NCBI GenBank assembly: GCA_902168105.1
Contig: CABHOY010000084.1
Span: forward strand, 1 to 64,000
Origin: an uncultured Flavihumibacter sp.
Lineage (GTDB): Bacteria > Bacteroidota > Bacteroidia > Chitinophagales > Chitinophagaceae
Length of the DNA stretch: 64,000 nt
Reading direction: 5' to 3'
Position 1 is the stretch's first letter. Each line of letters begins with the position of its first letter. Below, piece after piece: positions 52,777 to 61,682 of the stretch. The notes below the pieces were generated by a model. It saw only the letters and a list, made by a program, of their open reading frames with translations, was not told where the DNA came from and made no database searches. A program made the position numbers and the translations under genes.

Positions 52777-53547
52777 ATGAAAAATATTGCATTCCTCTCG
52801 ATCTTTTTATGCCTGATCATGGCATGTGTCAAGGAAGGACCACCAGGCCCCAAAGGACCGGATGGTCCGCCATACGCCTGGCCTCCCGGAAATATTACCG
52901 GTTATGTTGAGCTGCGGGATGAGTTTGGTTCCTTAATGGAAAAAAGGGATAGTGTATTGTTGCAGACTTATAACGCTGACAGTATTTTCAGGGCTTATAC
53001 CGACACGAATGGGTTCTTCAATCTAAAGGCAATTCCACCGGGTAATTATGATATCAGTTTATCAAAACCAGGATTTGATTCTATCCATACGTTTGTACAA
53101 CATGCAGGCGGACAAATAGACAAATTCATAGGTAATGTCCCGATGAGGCAGCATGTAACTACAAAGCTTATCTCTTTAACAGCCACCGCATACAAGGAGG
53201 ACAATCTTATCCGGATACCGCTGGAACTGGTGTTTAACTGGCCGGCGCCTCCACGTAAATTAGTATCCGGCTTTGTGATTTCAGTTGATACATCATCGGT
53301 ACGACGCGAATTTCTTGGCTTCGAGGGCATCAGCACAATAACTGATATAGATGGTGTAAGAGGTAAAATGTCACAAATAAGATCGGTGTCAGCCAATATA
53401 GTGCCATCGGGGACTACGCTATATATCTCAGTCAGAGTGCGGCCTGCGGAGCCCAGCATACTGTGGTATAGTTACGCCACAGGAACCCAGGTATCTTATC
53501 CTTATCTGGGCGATTCAATAAGAACACAAATTACTTACACAGAATAA
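52777..53547 (+). CDS. Array lipoprotein 2: collagen-like stalk and CarboxypepD-type domain
   Basis: A 256-residue lipoprotein (lipobox IMAC) with collagen-like GPPGPKGPDGPP directly after the anchor, then a CarboxypepD-like domain with TDTNGFFNLKAIPPGNYDIS. It is more divergent from members 1, 4 and 5 and pairs with member 3. It ends in a Tyr/Gly-rich strand (SYPYLGDSIRTQITYTE). It starts 47 bases after member 1 and ends 6 bases before member 3, so it is in the same transcript. Confidence 0.83.
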   Translation: MKNIAFLSIFLCLIMACVKEGPPGPKGPDGPPYAWPPGNITGYVELRDEFGSLMEKRDSVLLQTYNADSIFRAYTDTNGFFNLKAIPPGNYDISLSKPGFDSIHTFVQHAGGQIDKFIGNVPMRQHVTTKLISLTATAYKEDNLIRIPLELVFNWPAPPRKLVSGFVISVDTSSVRREFLGFEGISTITDIDGVRGKMSQIRSVSANIVPSGTTLYISVRVRPAEPSILWYSYATGTQVSYPYLGDSIRTQITYTE

Positions 53548-53553
53548 CCTCAT

Positions 53554-54357
53554 ATGAAACAGCTGTTATTAATATTATGCTGCTGCCTGTTTCTGGGCGC
53601 CTGCGTAAACTGGGACGTTACAGGTCCGGCTGGCCCTGAGGGGCCACAAGGTCCTCCAGGACAAAAACCTGATGGTGCGGACACCTCAACAATCTACGGG
53701 CGGGTGTTCACGTATAGTGAATTCACGGCACCCTGGTGGCCGATAGACAGTGTAAAGATAACCTTACATCTCAGCCTTGATTCAGTACTTGAAACAATGG
53801 CTGATACTGCCGGCTTCTATCAGTTTAATGGTATATCTACGGGTACTTATAACCTGACCTTCAGCCGCGACCGGTTTGGAACTATGAAAGTTTTTGGCCT
53901 GAGTCATATGCCTGGTAATCTGAACACGGAGGTGCAACGGGTGTCTCTTGTCGAGAGGCCGGTACGCATCGTTCCGGATTCAGCTATTTTCGACAGTTTC
54001 CGTGCAAGCTTCTACCTGAAATTATACTTTAACGTACCCCCAGAGTTAGATTTTCAAACATTTGGCCCTGGCAACTTTGATATTTATTTTTCCAAACAGG
54101 CAACAGTAAGTGAAAGCAACTACCTTTTCGTGTCACGTGTTCCTTCCATCGATACAACAGTAATGAATCAATATTTCTCCCATGGGGACTCGGTCTACGC
54201 ATTGATCTATCCGATACAGAGGTTGTTTTATTCGGAACAGATGCTGTGGTATAGTCCGCTCGACCTGGGCGTTACTTATCTGGACCCTGCAACCGGCGAG
54301 ATCGTATATCCTTACAGAAGTACAAGAGCCACATTGGCTAAAGGAATCTACCCGTGA
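53554..54357 (+). CDS. Array lipoprotein 3: collagen-like stalk and CarboxypepD-type domain
   Basis: A 267-residue lipoprotein (lipobox LGAC) with the collagen-like stretch GPAGPEGPQGPPGQ, a CarboxypepD-like domain (MADTAGFYQFNGISTGTYNL) and a C-terminal beta region ending near VTYLDPATGEIVYPYRS. Most similar in plan to member 2. No enzyme motif visible. Confidence 0.83.
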   Translation: MKQLLLILCCCLFLGACVNWDVTGPAGPEGPQGPPGQKPDGADTSTIYGRVFTYSEFTAPWWPIDSVKITLHLSLDSVLETMADTAGFYQFNGISTGTYNLTFSRDRFGTMKVFGLSHMPGNLNTEVQRVSLVERPVRIVPDSAIFDSFRASFYLKLYFNVPPELDFQTFGPGNFDIYFSKQATVSESNYLFVSRVPSIDTTVMNQYFSHGDSVYALIYPIQRLFYSEQMLWYSPLDLGVTYLDPATGEIVYPYRSTRATLAKGIYP

Positions 54358-54435
54358 TATACATATTGAAACCTGATTTATTTAGTGACATACCCGTACA
54401 GCAATATTCGTTTTAATACTATAACCTCATCATGT

Positions 54436-55236
54436 ATGACATCTAAACTTTCATCTATCGTATGCTGCTTTGCAGCAGTGTGCTTTATCATTTCCTGTAA
54501 AAAAGACCCGCCAACGGAACCCAAAGGGGACATCACCGGCAATGTGATCGTGTACGATTCAACCGGAACTGCCCTGACTGATCATTCTGGCGTGATAGTG
54601 ACGATAGATTCCCTGGGACTGAAAGACACTACTGATGCCAGTGGATCATACAATTTCAGCGAGGTAGCTGCCGGGACGTATAACTTTTCCTACAGCAAAG
54701 CAGGTTATGGTACTTATCGCATTATCGGTAAGCTTCATGCCGGCGGGACACAGGCTACCGAATTACCGGATGCAGATGTTGGCCAGATCTATTATGGCCC
54801 GCCAGTAGATTATGTAACGTATATGGGCTTTGGTAGTCCGGACAATCACCAGATATATCCTTACGCAGTGTTCCTGGCGCCTATGCAGGTACCAACAGCA
54901 TTCGTATTGTATTTCGGTATTCATGGGGCATCCAAAACGGACTTTGTTACAAGCACAAGGGATTACCTGCCAACGAACGACTATCCTACTGAGTATTTCA
55001 ATTTCAACATGGAAATTTCTCCCAGCATTATATACGGAGACACGATGTTGCTCAATGCTAATTTAATTACGTTCTCGCTGGCATTTGACAACCCGAGGGA
55101 TATTCACTACGTGGATGAAACCGGCCGTTTCATATACCCCTGTACCAGTCCGATACTGGGCTCCTTTTCGCTGTCACCGTCAACATTCTCACCTCCCGGA
55201 GGTGGTAGACAACGCATCAATACGATGAGCAATTAA
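54436..55236 (+). CDS. Array lipoprotein 4: CarboxypepD-type domain, collagen stalk lost
   Basis: About 266 residues from the ATG at 54436, preferred because it begins the lipoprotein signal (MTSKLSSIVCCFAAVCFIIS, Cys after ISC) and matches the MTSK start of members 1 and 5; an ATG at 54385 adds 17 residues. After the anchor, KKDPPTEPKGD replaces the collagen-like segment. It shares GYGTYRIIGKLHAGGTQATE, DADVGQIYYGPP and DIHYVDETGRFIYPCTSP with members 1 and 5. The start regions of members 1, 4 and 5 are also alike at the DNA level (TAACCT...ATGAC). Confidence 0.85.
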   Translation: MTSKLSSIVCCFAAVCFIISCKKDPPTEPKGDITGNVIVYDSTGTALTDHSGVIVTIDSLGLKDTTDASGSYNFSEVAAGTYNFSYSKAGYGTYRIIGKLHAGGTQATELPDADVGQIYYGPPVDYVTYMGFGSPDNHQIYPYAVFLAPMQVPTAFVLYFGIHGASKTDFVTSTRDYLPTNDYPTEYFNFNMEISPSIIYGDTMLLNANLITFSLAFDNPRDIHYVDETGRFIYPCTSPILGSFSLSPSTFSPPGGGRQRINTMSN

Positions 55237-55267
55237 TATTTCAACACTTTGATTAACCTTTTAGTAT

Positions 55268-56119
55268 ATGACTTCCAAAATCTTTCTTAGCGTATTCTGC
55301 ATTAGCGCCATGTGTTTGATGGCCTCCTGCACAAAAGATCCACATTGGCCCCCCAGCCATGCGACAAAAGGAGATATCACCGGTAAGGTGACCATCTATG
55401 ATTCACTGGGAAGAGCCCTGTCTGATCATTCGGGAGTGAGGGTAACACTGGATTCCTCCAACCTGAGCACCATCACTGATGCCAGTGGCGCTTACACTTT
55501 CAAAAAAGTGAAAGCGGGACGATATAGCTTCACTTATGCAAAACCAGGTTATGGTACTTACCGGATCATCCGCCAGCTGCACGCCGGTAGTGCACAGGCT
55601 ACACAGCTTCCCGATGCGGACGTAGGTAAGATCTATGATGGCCCGCCGGTAACTTCCTTTGCTTATTTTGGGCTTGGCGGAACGCCTGATAATCCGAGGA
55701 CCGTAATACTGATAGACTTTGCGTACGACATGCGGCTACCTACAGCTTCTGTGTTATATATGGACTCCAGTTCTGCTCTACTTCCGGATACCGGCGCTGC
55801 ATTTACAAAAACAAATTTCAGGGCTAATATCAGGTATAATGCGCAGCAGGGTTATCAGTTTCCCACACAGTATCAGACGCCTGAAATTGACCCCGAGGTT
55901 ATAAGAGCGGACAGTGTATTGCTCTATTCACGCTTCATCAATTTTTATTTGGCATTTGATAACATAAGGGATATCCATTACATAGATGAACAGGGACGGA
56001 CGATATATCCCTGCACAGGAGCAAAGCTGGGTCAATTTAACATACAGGGCTCAATATTCCAATGGGACCCCAATAATCCAAATGGTAACTTGAAAACTGT
56101 TGAGAAAATTAAACCGTGA
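55268..56119 (+). CDS. Array lipoprotein 5: CarboxypepD-type domain, collagen stalk lost
   Basis: A 283-residue lipoprotein (lipobox MASC). The post-anchor spacer is DPHWPPSHATKGD, with no Gly-X-Y repeats. The CarboxypepD-like domain and C-terminal region follow member 4 closely (DASGAYTFKKVKAGRYSFTY, YGTYRIIRQLHAGSAQATQL, DIHYIDEQGRTIYPCTGA). The single Cys in YPCTG is kept in members 1, 4 and 5 and replaced by Tyr in 2 and 3. Last of the array; 31 bases after member 4. Confidence 0.85.
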   Translation: MTSKIFLSVFCISAMCLMASCTKDPHWPPSHATKGDITGKVTIYDSLGRALSDHSGVRVTLDSSNLSTITDASGAYTFKKVKAGRYSFTYAKPGYGTYRIIRQLHAGSAQATQLPDADVGKIYDGPPVTSFAYFGLGGTPDNPRTVILIDFAYDMRLPTASVLYMDSSSALLPDTGAAFTKTNFRANIRYNAQQGYQFPTQYQTPEIDPEVIRADSVLLYSRFINFYLAFDNIRDIHYIDEQGRTIYPCTGAKLGQFNIQGSIFQWDPNNPNGNLKTVEKIKP

Positions 56120-56241
56120 CCCCGGCATCAGTAACAGATCATAGTTTATATACGGTAAAGATCAATACAGGCAGTACCAATGTGTGCTGCCTGTTGCTTT
56201 AATATTGCGGGCACACCTGTTAGCCATTTCCAGATTTCCCT

Positions 56242-56249
56242 TACTTTCG
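56242..56249 (+). promoter_or_regulatory. Possible -7 box for deoC
   Basis: TACTTTCG differs from TAnnTTTG at one position and lies 19 bases upstream of the deoC ATG. No -33 element is obvious. Confidence 0.35.
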
Positions 56250-56268
56250 TGGCCGAAACCTGTTCACA

Positions 56269-56916
56269 ATGAACCTCAACAGATACATAGACCATACGGT
56301 CCTCAAGCCAACTACCACACTGGAAGACATTAAAAATCTTTGTATGGAAGCGGTGGAGTATGATTTTGCAGCGGTATGCATTCCACCTCCGTTTGTAAAG
56401 CTGGCGAAGACCTTCGTCGGCAACACAACTACAAAGGTGGCGACTGTTACGGGCTTTCCATTCGGTTATTCGGCTATAGAGGCAAAAATAGCTGAAACGG
56501 TGCTGGCCATCGTAGACGGAGCGGACGAGATCGATATGGTCGCCAATATCCTGGCTATCCGGAATAAGGACTGGGAATATGTGGAGAAGGAGATCGCGAC
56601 CATCATGCCGATTATCCGTAACCATAATAAGGTGATCAAGGTGATCATTGAAAGTGGCATATTATTGGAAGAAGAGATTGTGCAGTGCTGTCAGCTATAT
56701 GCTAAACACCAGGTGGATTTTGTAAAGACATCTACCGGGTATGCTGAAAAGGGGGCGACCGTCGCCGCCGTACAACTGATGAGGGCCAATTTGCCGGCAA
56801 ATATTCAGATAAAAGCTTCCGGCGGTATTCGTACCTTCGCCTTCGCCAAGGAACTGATCGACGCGGGCGCTACCAGGATAGGCACAAGCAATGGTGTAGC
56901 ACTCATGAAGGAATAA
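56269..56916 (+). CDS. deoC: Deoxyribose-phosphate aldolase
   Basis: A 215-residue TIM-barrel class I aldolase that splits 2-deoxyribose-5-phosphate into glyceraldehyde-3-phosphate and acetaldehyde, completing deoxynucleoside breakdown. The Schiff-base Lys is Lys153 in VDFVKTSTGYAE; the assisting residues are Asp89 in GADEIDMV and Lys182 in IKASGGIRT. TVTGFPFGY near residue 60 is also conserved. Normal length. It is followed by the SPOR-domain gene 38 bases downstream, with which it may be co-transcribed. The phosphorylase at 991 would supply deoxyribose-1-phosphate to this pathway. Confidence 0.96.
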   Translation: MNLNRYIDHTVLKPTTTLEDIKNLCMEAVEYDFAAVCIPPPFVKLAKTFVGNTTTKVATVTGFPFGYSAIEAKIAETVLAIVDGADEIDMVANILAIRNKDWEYVEKEIATIMPIIRNHNKVIKVIIESGILLEEEIVQCCQLYAKHQVDFVKTSTGYAEKGATVAAVQLMRANLPANIQIKASGGIRTFAFAKELIDAGATRIGTSNGVALMKE

Positions 56917-56954
56917 TTACGGATGGCGATCATTCGTAACTATTGTCTAAACAG

Positions 56955-57401
56955 ATGAATATGAAACACTTAATATTATTATTCTCCGGATTGCTGATCG
57001 GAGGCCTGGCCATGGCCCAGGATGCACCTATAGCCAGCACGGGCGGCGTGAAAGTCGTAAAAGACCCTCGCCTCGACCTGTTGATCAGGAAACAGATCTA
57101 CATTAATACCCTTTCCATCCGTAATCAACCGGGCTTCAGGGTACAGATCATCTCCACCAACAAAAGGAATGAGGCCAATGATATCAAGGCCCGTGTAATG
57201 CAATTATATCCCGATTACCGTACTTATCTGGATTACCAGGCGCCTTATTTCAAGGTACGCGTGGGTGACTTTAAGAACCGGGAAGAGGCAGCTGAATTAA
57301 GGGAAAGGCTTACCAGCAGTTTCCCGGGTGGTGTATTTGTAGTACCAGCCATCATTAATGTGTCACCAGAGAAAGAAGCCGGGAATGAAGAATCTTATTA
57401 A
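56955..57401 (+). CDS. SPOR domain protein, secreted
   Basis: About 148 residues from the ATG at 56955; another ATG two codons on (56961) directly begins the signal peptide MKHLILLFSGLLIGGLAMAQ. The C-terminal 80 residues form a SPOR domain (PF05036): GFRVQIISTNKRNEANDIKA, then YFKVRVGDFKNREEAAELRE. SPOR domains bind denuded glycan strands of peptidoglycan, often at division sites. Such short secreted forms are common in Bacteroidota. The end overlaps the start of the M20 gene by 17 bases, a sign of coupling. Confidence 0.88.
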   Translation: MNMKHLILLFSGLLIGGLAMAQDAPIASTGGVKVVKDPRLDLLIRKQIYINTLSIRNQPGFRVQIISTNKRNEANDIKARVMQLYPDYRTYLDYQAPYFKVRVGDFKNREEAAELRERLTSSFPGGVFVVPAIINVSPEKEAGNEESY

Positions 57402-58560
57402 AGAACTGGCGCATCAGTATGCGCCGGAGTTCGTTGCTATCCGCCGCCACATCCACTCCCATCCTGAGTTATCCTTCCAGGAATATGAAACATCCAGGTT
57501 CATACAACAGAAACTGGATGAATTTGGGGTATCTTATACAGCAGGTATTGCCGGAACAGGCATTATTGCTATCATAGAAGGAAAAAATCCATCTTCCAAA
57601 ACCATCGCCTTACGGGCCGACATTGACGCCCTTCCCATTACGGAAGCCAATGACGTGCCTTATAAATCACTCAATACCGGTGTAATGCATGCTTGCGGGC
57701 ATGATGTACATACTACCTGTGTATTGGGTGCAACCCGCATCCTGCAGGAACTGAAGAATGAATTTGAGGGGACTATCAAAGTTTTATTCCAACCTGGCGA
57801 AGAGAAACATCCCGGGGGCGCCAGCCTGATGATACAGGAGGGAGCGCTGGAGAACCCTCGCCCTGATGCAATATTAGGTATGCACGTGCAGCCCTCAATG
57901 GAAGCAGGTAAACTCGGTTTCAGGGCAGGTCAGTATATGGCCAGTGCAGACGAGATCTATATTACGATCAAAGGTAAAGGCGGTCACGCAGCCCTGCCCC
58001 ACCTCACAGTAGATACCATCCTGGTGGCATCTCACCTGGTGGTGAGCCTTCAGCAGGTCATCAGCCGTAATAATAATCCTTTCTCTCCTTCCGTATTAAG
58101 CATCTGCGCTTTTAACGGAGGATATACTACGAACGTCATCCCCAGCGAAGTAAAGCTAATGGGTACCTTCCGTGCAATGGATGAAACATGGCGCTTTAAA
58201 GCCCATGAGATCATCAAAAAACAGGCTACGGAACTGGCCCATGCCATGGGTGCTGAAATAGATATTGAGATACTTGTGGGCTATCCCTGCCTGTATAACA
58301 ATGAAGCGGTGACGACGACGGCGCGTTCCCTGGCAGAAGACTACCTGGGATTGCCTAATGTGGAAGATACGGAGATCCGTATGGGAGCAGAAGACTTTGC
58401 ATTCTATTCTCAGATCGTACCTGCCTGTTTTTTCAGGTTAGGTACTGGTAATATCTCCCGCGGCATCACTTCAGGAGTGCATACGCCTACCTTCGATGTT
58501 GACGAAAGCGCTATTGAAGTAGGGATAGGCGCAATGGCATATCTTGCTACTCAGTTTTAA
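57385..58560 (+). CDS. M20 family amidohydrolase (hippurate/N-acyl-amino acid hydrolase-like)
   Basis: About 391 residues from the ATG at 57385, chosen because the family starts here (MKNLIKELAHQYAPEFVAIR); an upstream ATG at 57358 is within the SPOR gene. M20D features: RRHIHSHPELSFQEYETS, IALRADIDALPITE, the metal motif HACGHDVHTT, GEEKHPGGASLM with the catalytic Glu, IKGKGGHAALPH at the lid domain and GAEDFAFYSQIVPACFFRLG. These enzymes remove acyl groups from amino acids or related amides. No signal peptide, so cytosolic. Exact substrate unknown. Confidence 0.94.
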   Translation: MKNLIKELAHQYAPEFVAIRRHIHSHPELSFQEYETSRFIQQKLDEFGVSYTAGIAGTGIIAIIEGKNPSSKTIALRADIDALPITEANDVPYKSLNTGVMHACGHDVHTTCVLGATRILQELKNEFEGTIKVLFQPGEEKHPGGASLMIQEGALENPRPDAILGMHVQPSMEAGKLGFRAGQYMASADEIYITIKGKGGHAALPHLTVDTILVASHLVVSLQQVISRNNNPFSPSVLSICAFNGGYTTNVIPSEVKLMGTFRAMDETWRFKAHEIIKKQATELAHAMGAEIDIEILVGYPCLYNNEAVTTTARSLAEDYLGLPNVEDTEIRMGAEDFAFYSQIVPACFFRLGTGNISRGITSGVHTPTFDVDESAIEVGIGAMAYLATQF

Positions 58561-58580
58561 TCTATCAGTACGATATAGAC

Positions 58581-58616
58581 AAAAGGCCGTGATACGCATA
58601 CGTATCACGGCCTTTT
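58581..58616 (+). terminator. Terminator after the M20 gene
   Basis: Perfect 16-base arms (58581-58596 and 58601-58616; core GGCCGTGATACG) with a 4-base loop CATA. Confidence 0.8.
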
Positions 58617-58620
58617 CGTT

Positions 58621-58650
58621 TAATAAAAGAGGCCCGCTGGAAAGCGGGCC
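58621..58650 (-). terminator. Terminator of the ABC/GntR operon
   Basis: GGCCCGCT (58631-58638) and AGCGGGCC (58643-58650) around GGAA; on the minus strand TCTTTTATTA follows. Confidence 0.7.
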
Positions 58651-58692
58651 CCTATCAACATAGCCTTTTTGTCTTTCGTTATTGAAAAAAGT

Positions 58693-59361
58693 TTATTTGA
58701 TCTGTTTCATGCTGGATAACGATTTCCCTCTCAATTCCAGATTCTCCAGATTGTCCACGTCCATTGACACATGTTCATAAGGCACATCGTAAGACCTCAA
58801 CGTACTGTACTTACCCAATTGAAGATGGATAGAATCAATCTTGCTATACTCGCCCATCGCAAAGTATTCCGTCTCTTCTCCTCCTTTTACATTCAGGACA
58901 TTTGCCTTCAGATTGATCAGCTCTATATAACTGGACCTATCTGCCGATATATTCATTTCGTGCACGTCAAAGTTTTGAAGGGATACCCCTCCGCCGTCAG
59001 ACAAGATCACTGTTTTTACTTCAGGGCATCCCAGCATAAATTGCCCGCCACCTCTCAATTTGATAAACATCGTATCATTTTGAACAGAGTATACGAACTG
59101 TGTGCTATCTCCCAAAAAGGAGATCTCATATTTTTCCTTTCTCAGCACATCTTGTTTGCGGTCTCCGTCACCTTCAATTTTCAATACCTTGAATGCGCTT
59201 ACGGGGATTGTCTTTGTCCTTGTATAATTCCCATCGGCGCCCAGGTCGCCATCTCCGCTTTTTCCTCTTTTATAGTTAGCCCACATCACCGTATCTGCGA
59301 GTAACATCAGCAAAACGATCAGTCCCACAAAAGAGAGTAACAGTTTATTACTGGTCTTCAT
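58693..59361 (-). CDS. Uncharacterised membrane-anchored protein, DUF2807-like beta-helix
   Basis: A 222-residue protein with an N-terminal membrane anchor (LLLSFVGLIVLLMLLADTVM, 7-26) and a periplasmic region of repeating beta strands that resembles the auto-transporter adhesin/DUF2807 beta-helix seen in Bacteroidota (FKVLKIEGDGDRKQDVLRK, VKTVILSDGGGVSLQN, LQLGKYSTLRSYDVP). Last gene of the ABC transporter/GntR operon, 18 bases after the GntR gene. Similar small partners often accompany such operons; role unknown. Confidence 0.75.
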   Translation of the reverse strand: MKTSNKLLLSFVGLIVLLMLLADTVMWANYKRGKSGDGDLGADGNYTRTKTIPVSAFKVLKIEGDGDRKQDVLRKEKYEISFLGDSTQFVYSVQNDTMFIKLRGGGQFMLGCPEVKTVILSDGGGVSLQNFDVHEMNISADRSSYIELINLKANVLNVKGGEETEYFAMGEYSKIDSIHLQLGKYSTLRSYDVPYEHVSMDVDNLENLELRGKSLSSMKQIK

Positions 59362-59379
59362 AATTATCGTTTTAATAAA

Positions 59380-59751
59380 TTATCTGAAATGAGATTTTTT
59401 ATATTTCTCGTAATGTCCTTTTAATTCGTCCAGTTCTATATCAAGTAAATAGATATTGCGGAAGAATTGCGGCAGTTCATTCGCGAGGAAACGTTCTTTC
59501 TTCAATTGTTTTATTTTCTTTCCTGCGTTAGGTGCAACAAAATATCCGATCCCTCTTTTATTATAGATGATCTCATATTGCTGCATGTATTCACAGGTGC
59601 GCATTACCGTATTGGGATTCACTTCCAGCTGTACAGCCAGTTCCCTCACCGAAGGAATTCTATCCTCCGTTTTCCATTTATCAAGTAATATCTGCTCACA
59701 CATATGATCTGCGATCTGGAGATATATAGCTTGTGACTCTTTGAATTCCAT
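59380..59751 (-). CDS. GntR family transcriptional regulator, YtrA type
   Basis: About 123 residues from the ATG at 59751 (a TTG two codons earlier is open). N-terminal winged helix with AIYLQIADHMCEQILLDKW, RIPSVRELAVQLEVNPNTVM and YEIIYNKRGIGYFVA, then a short C-terminal helix, as in the YtrA subfamily. These regulators repress linked ABC transporters. The perfect palindrome at 61473-61496, in front of the operon's first gene, is its likely operator. It is the third gene in its own operon. Confidence 0.93.
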   Translation of the reverse strand: MEFKESQAIYLQIADHMCEQILLDKWKTEDRIPSVRELAVQLEVNPNTVMRTCEYMQQYEIIYNKRGIGYFVAPNAGKKIKQLKKERFLANELPQFFRNIYLLDIELDELKGHYEKYKKSHFR

Positions 59752-59782
59752 AAACAAGTTTTTTTAACAGGCATCGCCCGGA

Positions 59783-60610
59783 TTACATCTCTTTATCTCT
59801 TAACCGCATGTATGCTAATGTCCAGATCATAGGGGTTACCAGGTATTTACCGAAAAACAGGAATACATCTCTGATATTTGACGGTAACATCAGGAATTGA
59901 TGCGTTTGAGGATCAAACTCCGAAGGACGTTCTCCTAACATTACATTGATACCGATAAAGGGGAAATGAGCGTTCCATTTCGGCAGGCGATGACCAAAGA
60001 AACCCAAAGCGAACAAAGTATTGATGAAGTACAATGCCAGGAGAAATACCGCGAACAGAAATATGGTTTTTATAAAACTGAATTTCTGGAAATAGATAGA
60101 CCCCAGTAACATGATCGCCTGCGCGATAAACCATCCATAATAGAAGTATTGCATTGCGTCATGTTTAAATGCATCATCAAGGTCATTCTGCATATGTGTA
60201 CCTGTTTGTGATGCTATGATGGCGTCCAGACCAAGATAAGCAAGGTAAAAAGCAAAATGATAGATCAGCAGGAATCCTACGGTAGTGACAAGTAATGTGC
60301 TCAGGTATTTTTCCAGCTGAGACGAGGGAAATAAAAGATAATCTATTCCCTGTGGTTTATTTGACAGTTCCCTGAAAGACAAGCTGGTGAAGATGAGCCC
60401 CGTCAGGAACATACCAATAAAATACAATGGCAATAACCTGCTTATCTGGGGATGCACTCTGAAGTTGTCGGATAAGTTCAATAGCAGTGTGGTTAACAGT
60501 AACACTGTCAGAACGATAATAGACATACCATAAATGCGATAATTATCTACCAGGTGCTTTCTCATATACAGGCTGAAGCGGCCTGCACTAAAAATATTAT
60601 TTGCTTGCAT
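59783..60610 (-). CDS. ABC transporter permease-like membrane protein
   Basis: About 275 residues from the ATG at 60610; the longer open frame upstream runs antisense-like into the ATPase gene. About six hydrophobic segments, for instance MSIIVLTVLLLTTLLLNLS, LPLYFIGMFLTGLIFTSLSF, YLSTLLVTTVGFLLIYHFAF and TIFLFAVFLLALYFINTLFA. It lies 16 bases after the ATPase gene and must be its membrane partner. Not strongly similar to a named permease family; of the ABC-2 general type. Confidence 0.82.
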   Translation of the reverse strand: MQANNIFSAGRFSLYMRKHLVDNYRIYGMSIIVLTVLLLTTLLLNLSDNFRVHPQISRLLPLYFIGMFLTGLIFTSLSFRELSNKPQGIDYLLFPSSQLEKYLSTLLVTTVGFLLIYHFAFYLAYLGLDAIIASQTGTHMQNDLDDAFKHDAMQYFYYGWFIAQAIMLLGSIYFQKFSFIKTIFLFAVFLLALYFINTLFALGFFGHRLPKWNAHFPFIGINVMLGERPSEFDPQTHQFLMLPSNIRDVFLFFGKYLVTPMIWTLAYMRLRDKEM

Positions 60611-60626
60611 AAGGAGTGTACGGTGG

Positions 60627-61460
60627 TTAGTTAAAAATTTGAGAGATGCTATCCCGTTTTTCGAGCACGGCATTGAATAATAGTTCCATATCAATGCGGC
60701 TGTGTTCAGATCCCCCGTTCTGCGTAATGACAGCATGACCGCGGATAGAACTATCTGCAAACAGCACATTCTCTACTTCTGCAATGTTTGTTACATTTTT
60801 AAAACAGAGCCTGTCCGTTACTGTTTCTACGTTTTGCCGGAAGATGATCTTATGGTCGTCTATGATCACAATGCTATCGATCAGGTTATCCAGATCGCGC
60901 ACCTGGTGGGTAGATATGACGATGCATTTCTCATCACTAACAGCAGCTGCAATTACCTTACGGAACTGGCTTTTGGAAGGGATATCAAGACCATTGGTAG
61001 GTTCGTCCAGGATCAAAGCTTTTGTATTAGCAGCAAGGCCAAAACTGATCAGGACTTTCTTTTTTTGTCCGTAGGACATTTCCGTCAATCGCTGATCTAC
61101 AGGAATGTGAAATTCTTCCAGGTAGTTGTGAAATGCCTTACGGTCGAAGTTGGGATAAAAAGGAGCATAGGTGGTTACATAACTTTTGATATGCACCTGG
61201 GGTAAGTAAAACTCTTCAGGCACCATAAACAGGTTCTGCAAAAAAGCTGGCTGCCGGTAACGTGCTTCAAAGCCCATTACTTTACAATGACCTTGTTGTG
61301 GAAATAGCAGACCGGCCATGTGTTTCAGCAGGCTGGATTTGCCGGCTCCGTTCTTTCCCAGTAGACCATAGATGTGACCAGCTTCCAGTTGCAGGTTGAG
61401 ATGTTCGAACAGGGGCTTGTTCTTCCGGTAGCTGAATGAGAGATTCTGGATAGATATCAT
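60627..61460 (-). CDS. ABC transporter ATP-binding protein
   Basis: A 277-residue nucleotide-binding subunit. Walker A is GLLGKNGAGKSSLLKHMAG (about 33-51), Q-loop region FMVPEEFYLP, signature LTEMSYGQKKKVLIS (a variant of LSGGQ in which SYGQ replaces SGGQ), Walker B ALILDEPTNGLDIPS, and the switch His in CIVISTHQVRDL. First gene of an operon with a permease, a YtrA-type regulator and an anchored protein, which suggests export linked to envelope stress or an antimicrobial peptide; this is inferred from YtrA systems. Confidence 0.94.
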   Translation of the reverse strand: MISIQNLSFSYRKNKPLFEHLNLQLEAGHIYGLLGKNGAGKSSLLKHMAGLLFPQQGHCKVMGFEARYRQPAFLQNLFMVPEEFYLPQVHIKSYVTTYAPFYPNFDRKAFHNYLEEFHIPVDQRLTEMSYGQKKKVLISFGLAANTKALILDEPTNGLDIPSKSQFRKVIAAAVSDEKCIVISTHQVRDLDNLIDSIVIIDDHKIIFRQNVETVTDRLCFKNVTNIAEVENVLFADSSIRGHAVITQNGGSEHSRIDMELLFNAVLEKRDSISQIFN

Positions 61461-61472
61461 GCTTAGTGATTT

Positions 61473-61496
61473 AGTGTACTACCTATCTAGTACACT
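61473..61496. promoter_or_regulatory. GntR (YtrA-type) operator
   Basis: Perfect 9-base arms AGTGTACTA and TAGTACACT around CCTATC, 12 bases before the ABC ATPase ATG and next to the -7 box. This fits repression by the GntR protein encoded in the operon. Confidence 0.75.
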
Positions 61497-61497
61497 G

Positions 61498-61530
61498 TAA
61501 ATGTATGGTACTTTTTCTTATAATTCCAAA
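61498..61530 (-). promoter_or_regulatory. Promoter of the ABC/GntR operon
   Basis: On the minus strand TTTG (61530-61527), 21 bases, then TACATTTA (61505-61498), one base from consensus. The operator begins one base downstream of the -7 box. Confidence 0.6.
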
Positions 61531-61682
61531 AAAATAATTCAAGGAAAATCAGTGTGCACCATTCAGGCATTGATTTTCAATCATTAATTAGAAAAAGAAT
61601 TTTAAGTGTAGAAGCATTTCTACACATTAGAACTTTTTAATAGGTTATATTTGCCTGTGGTTTAAACTAAAATATAACTCCT

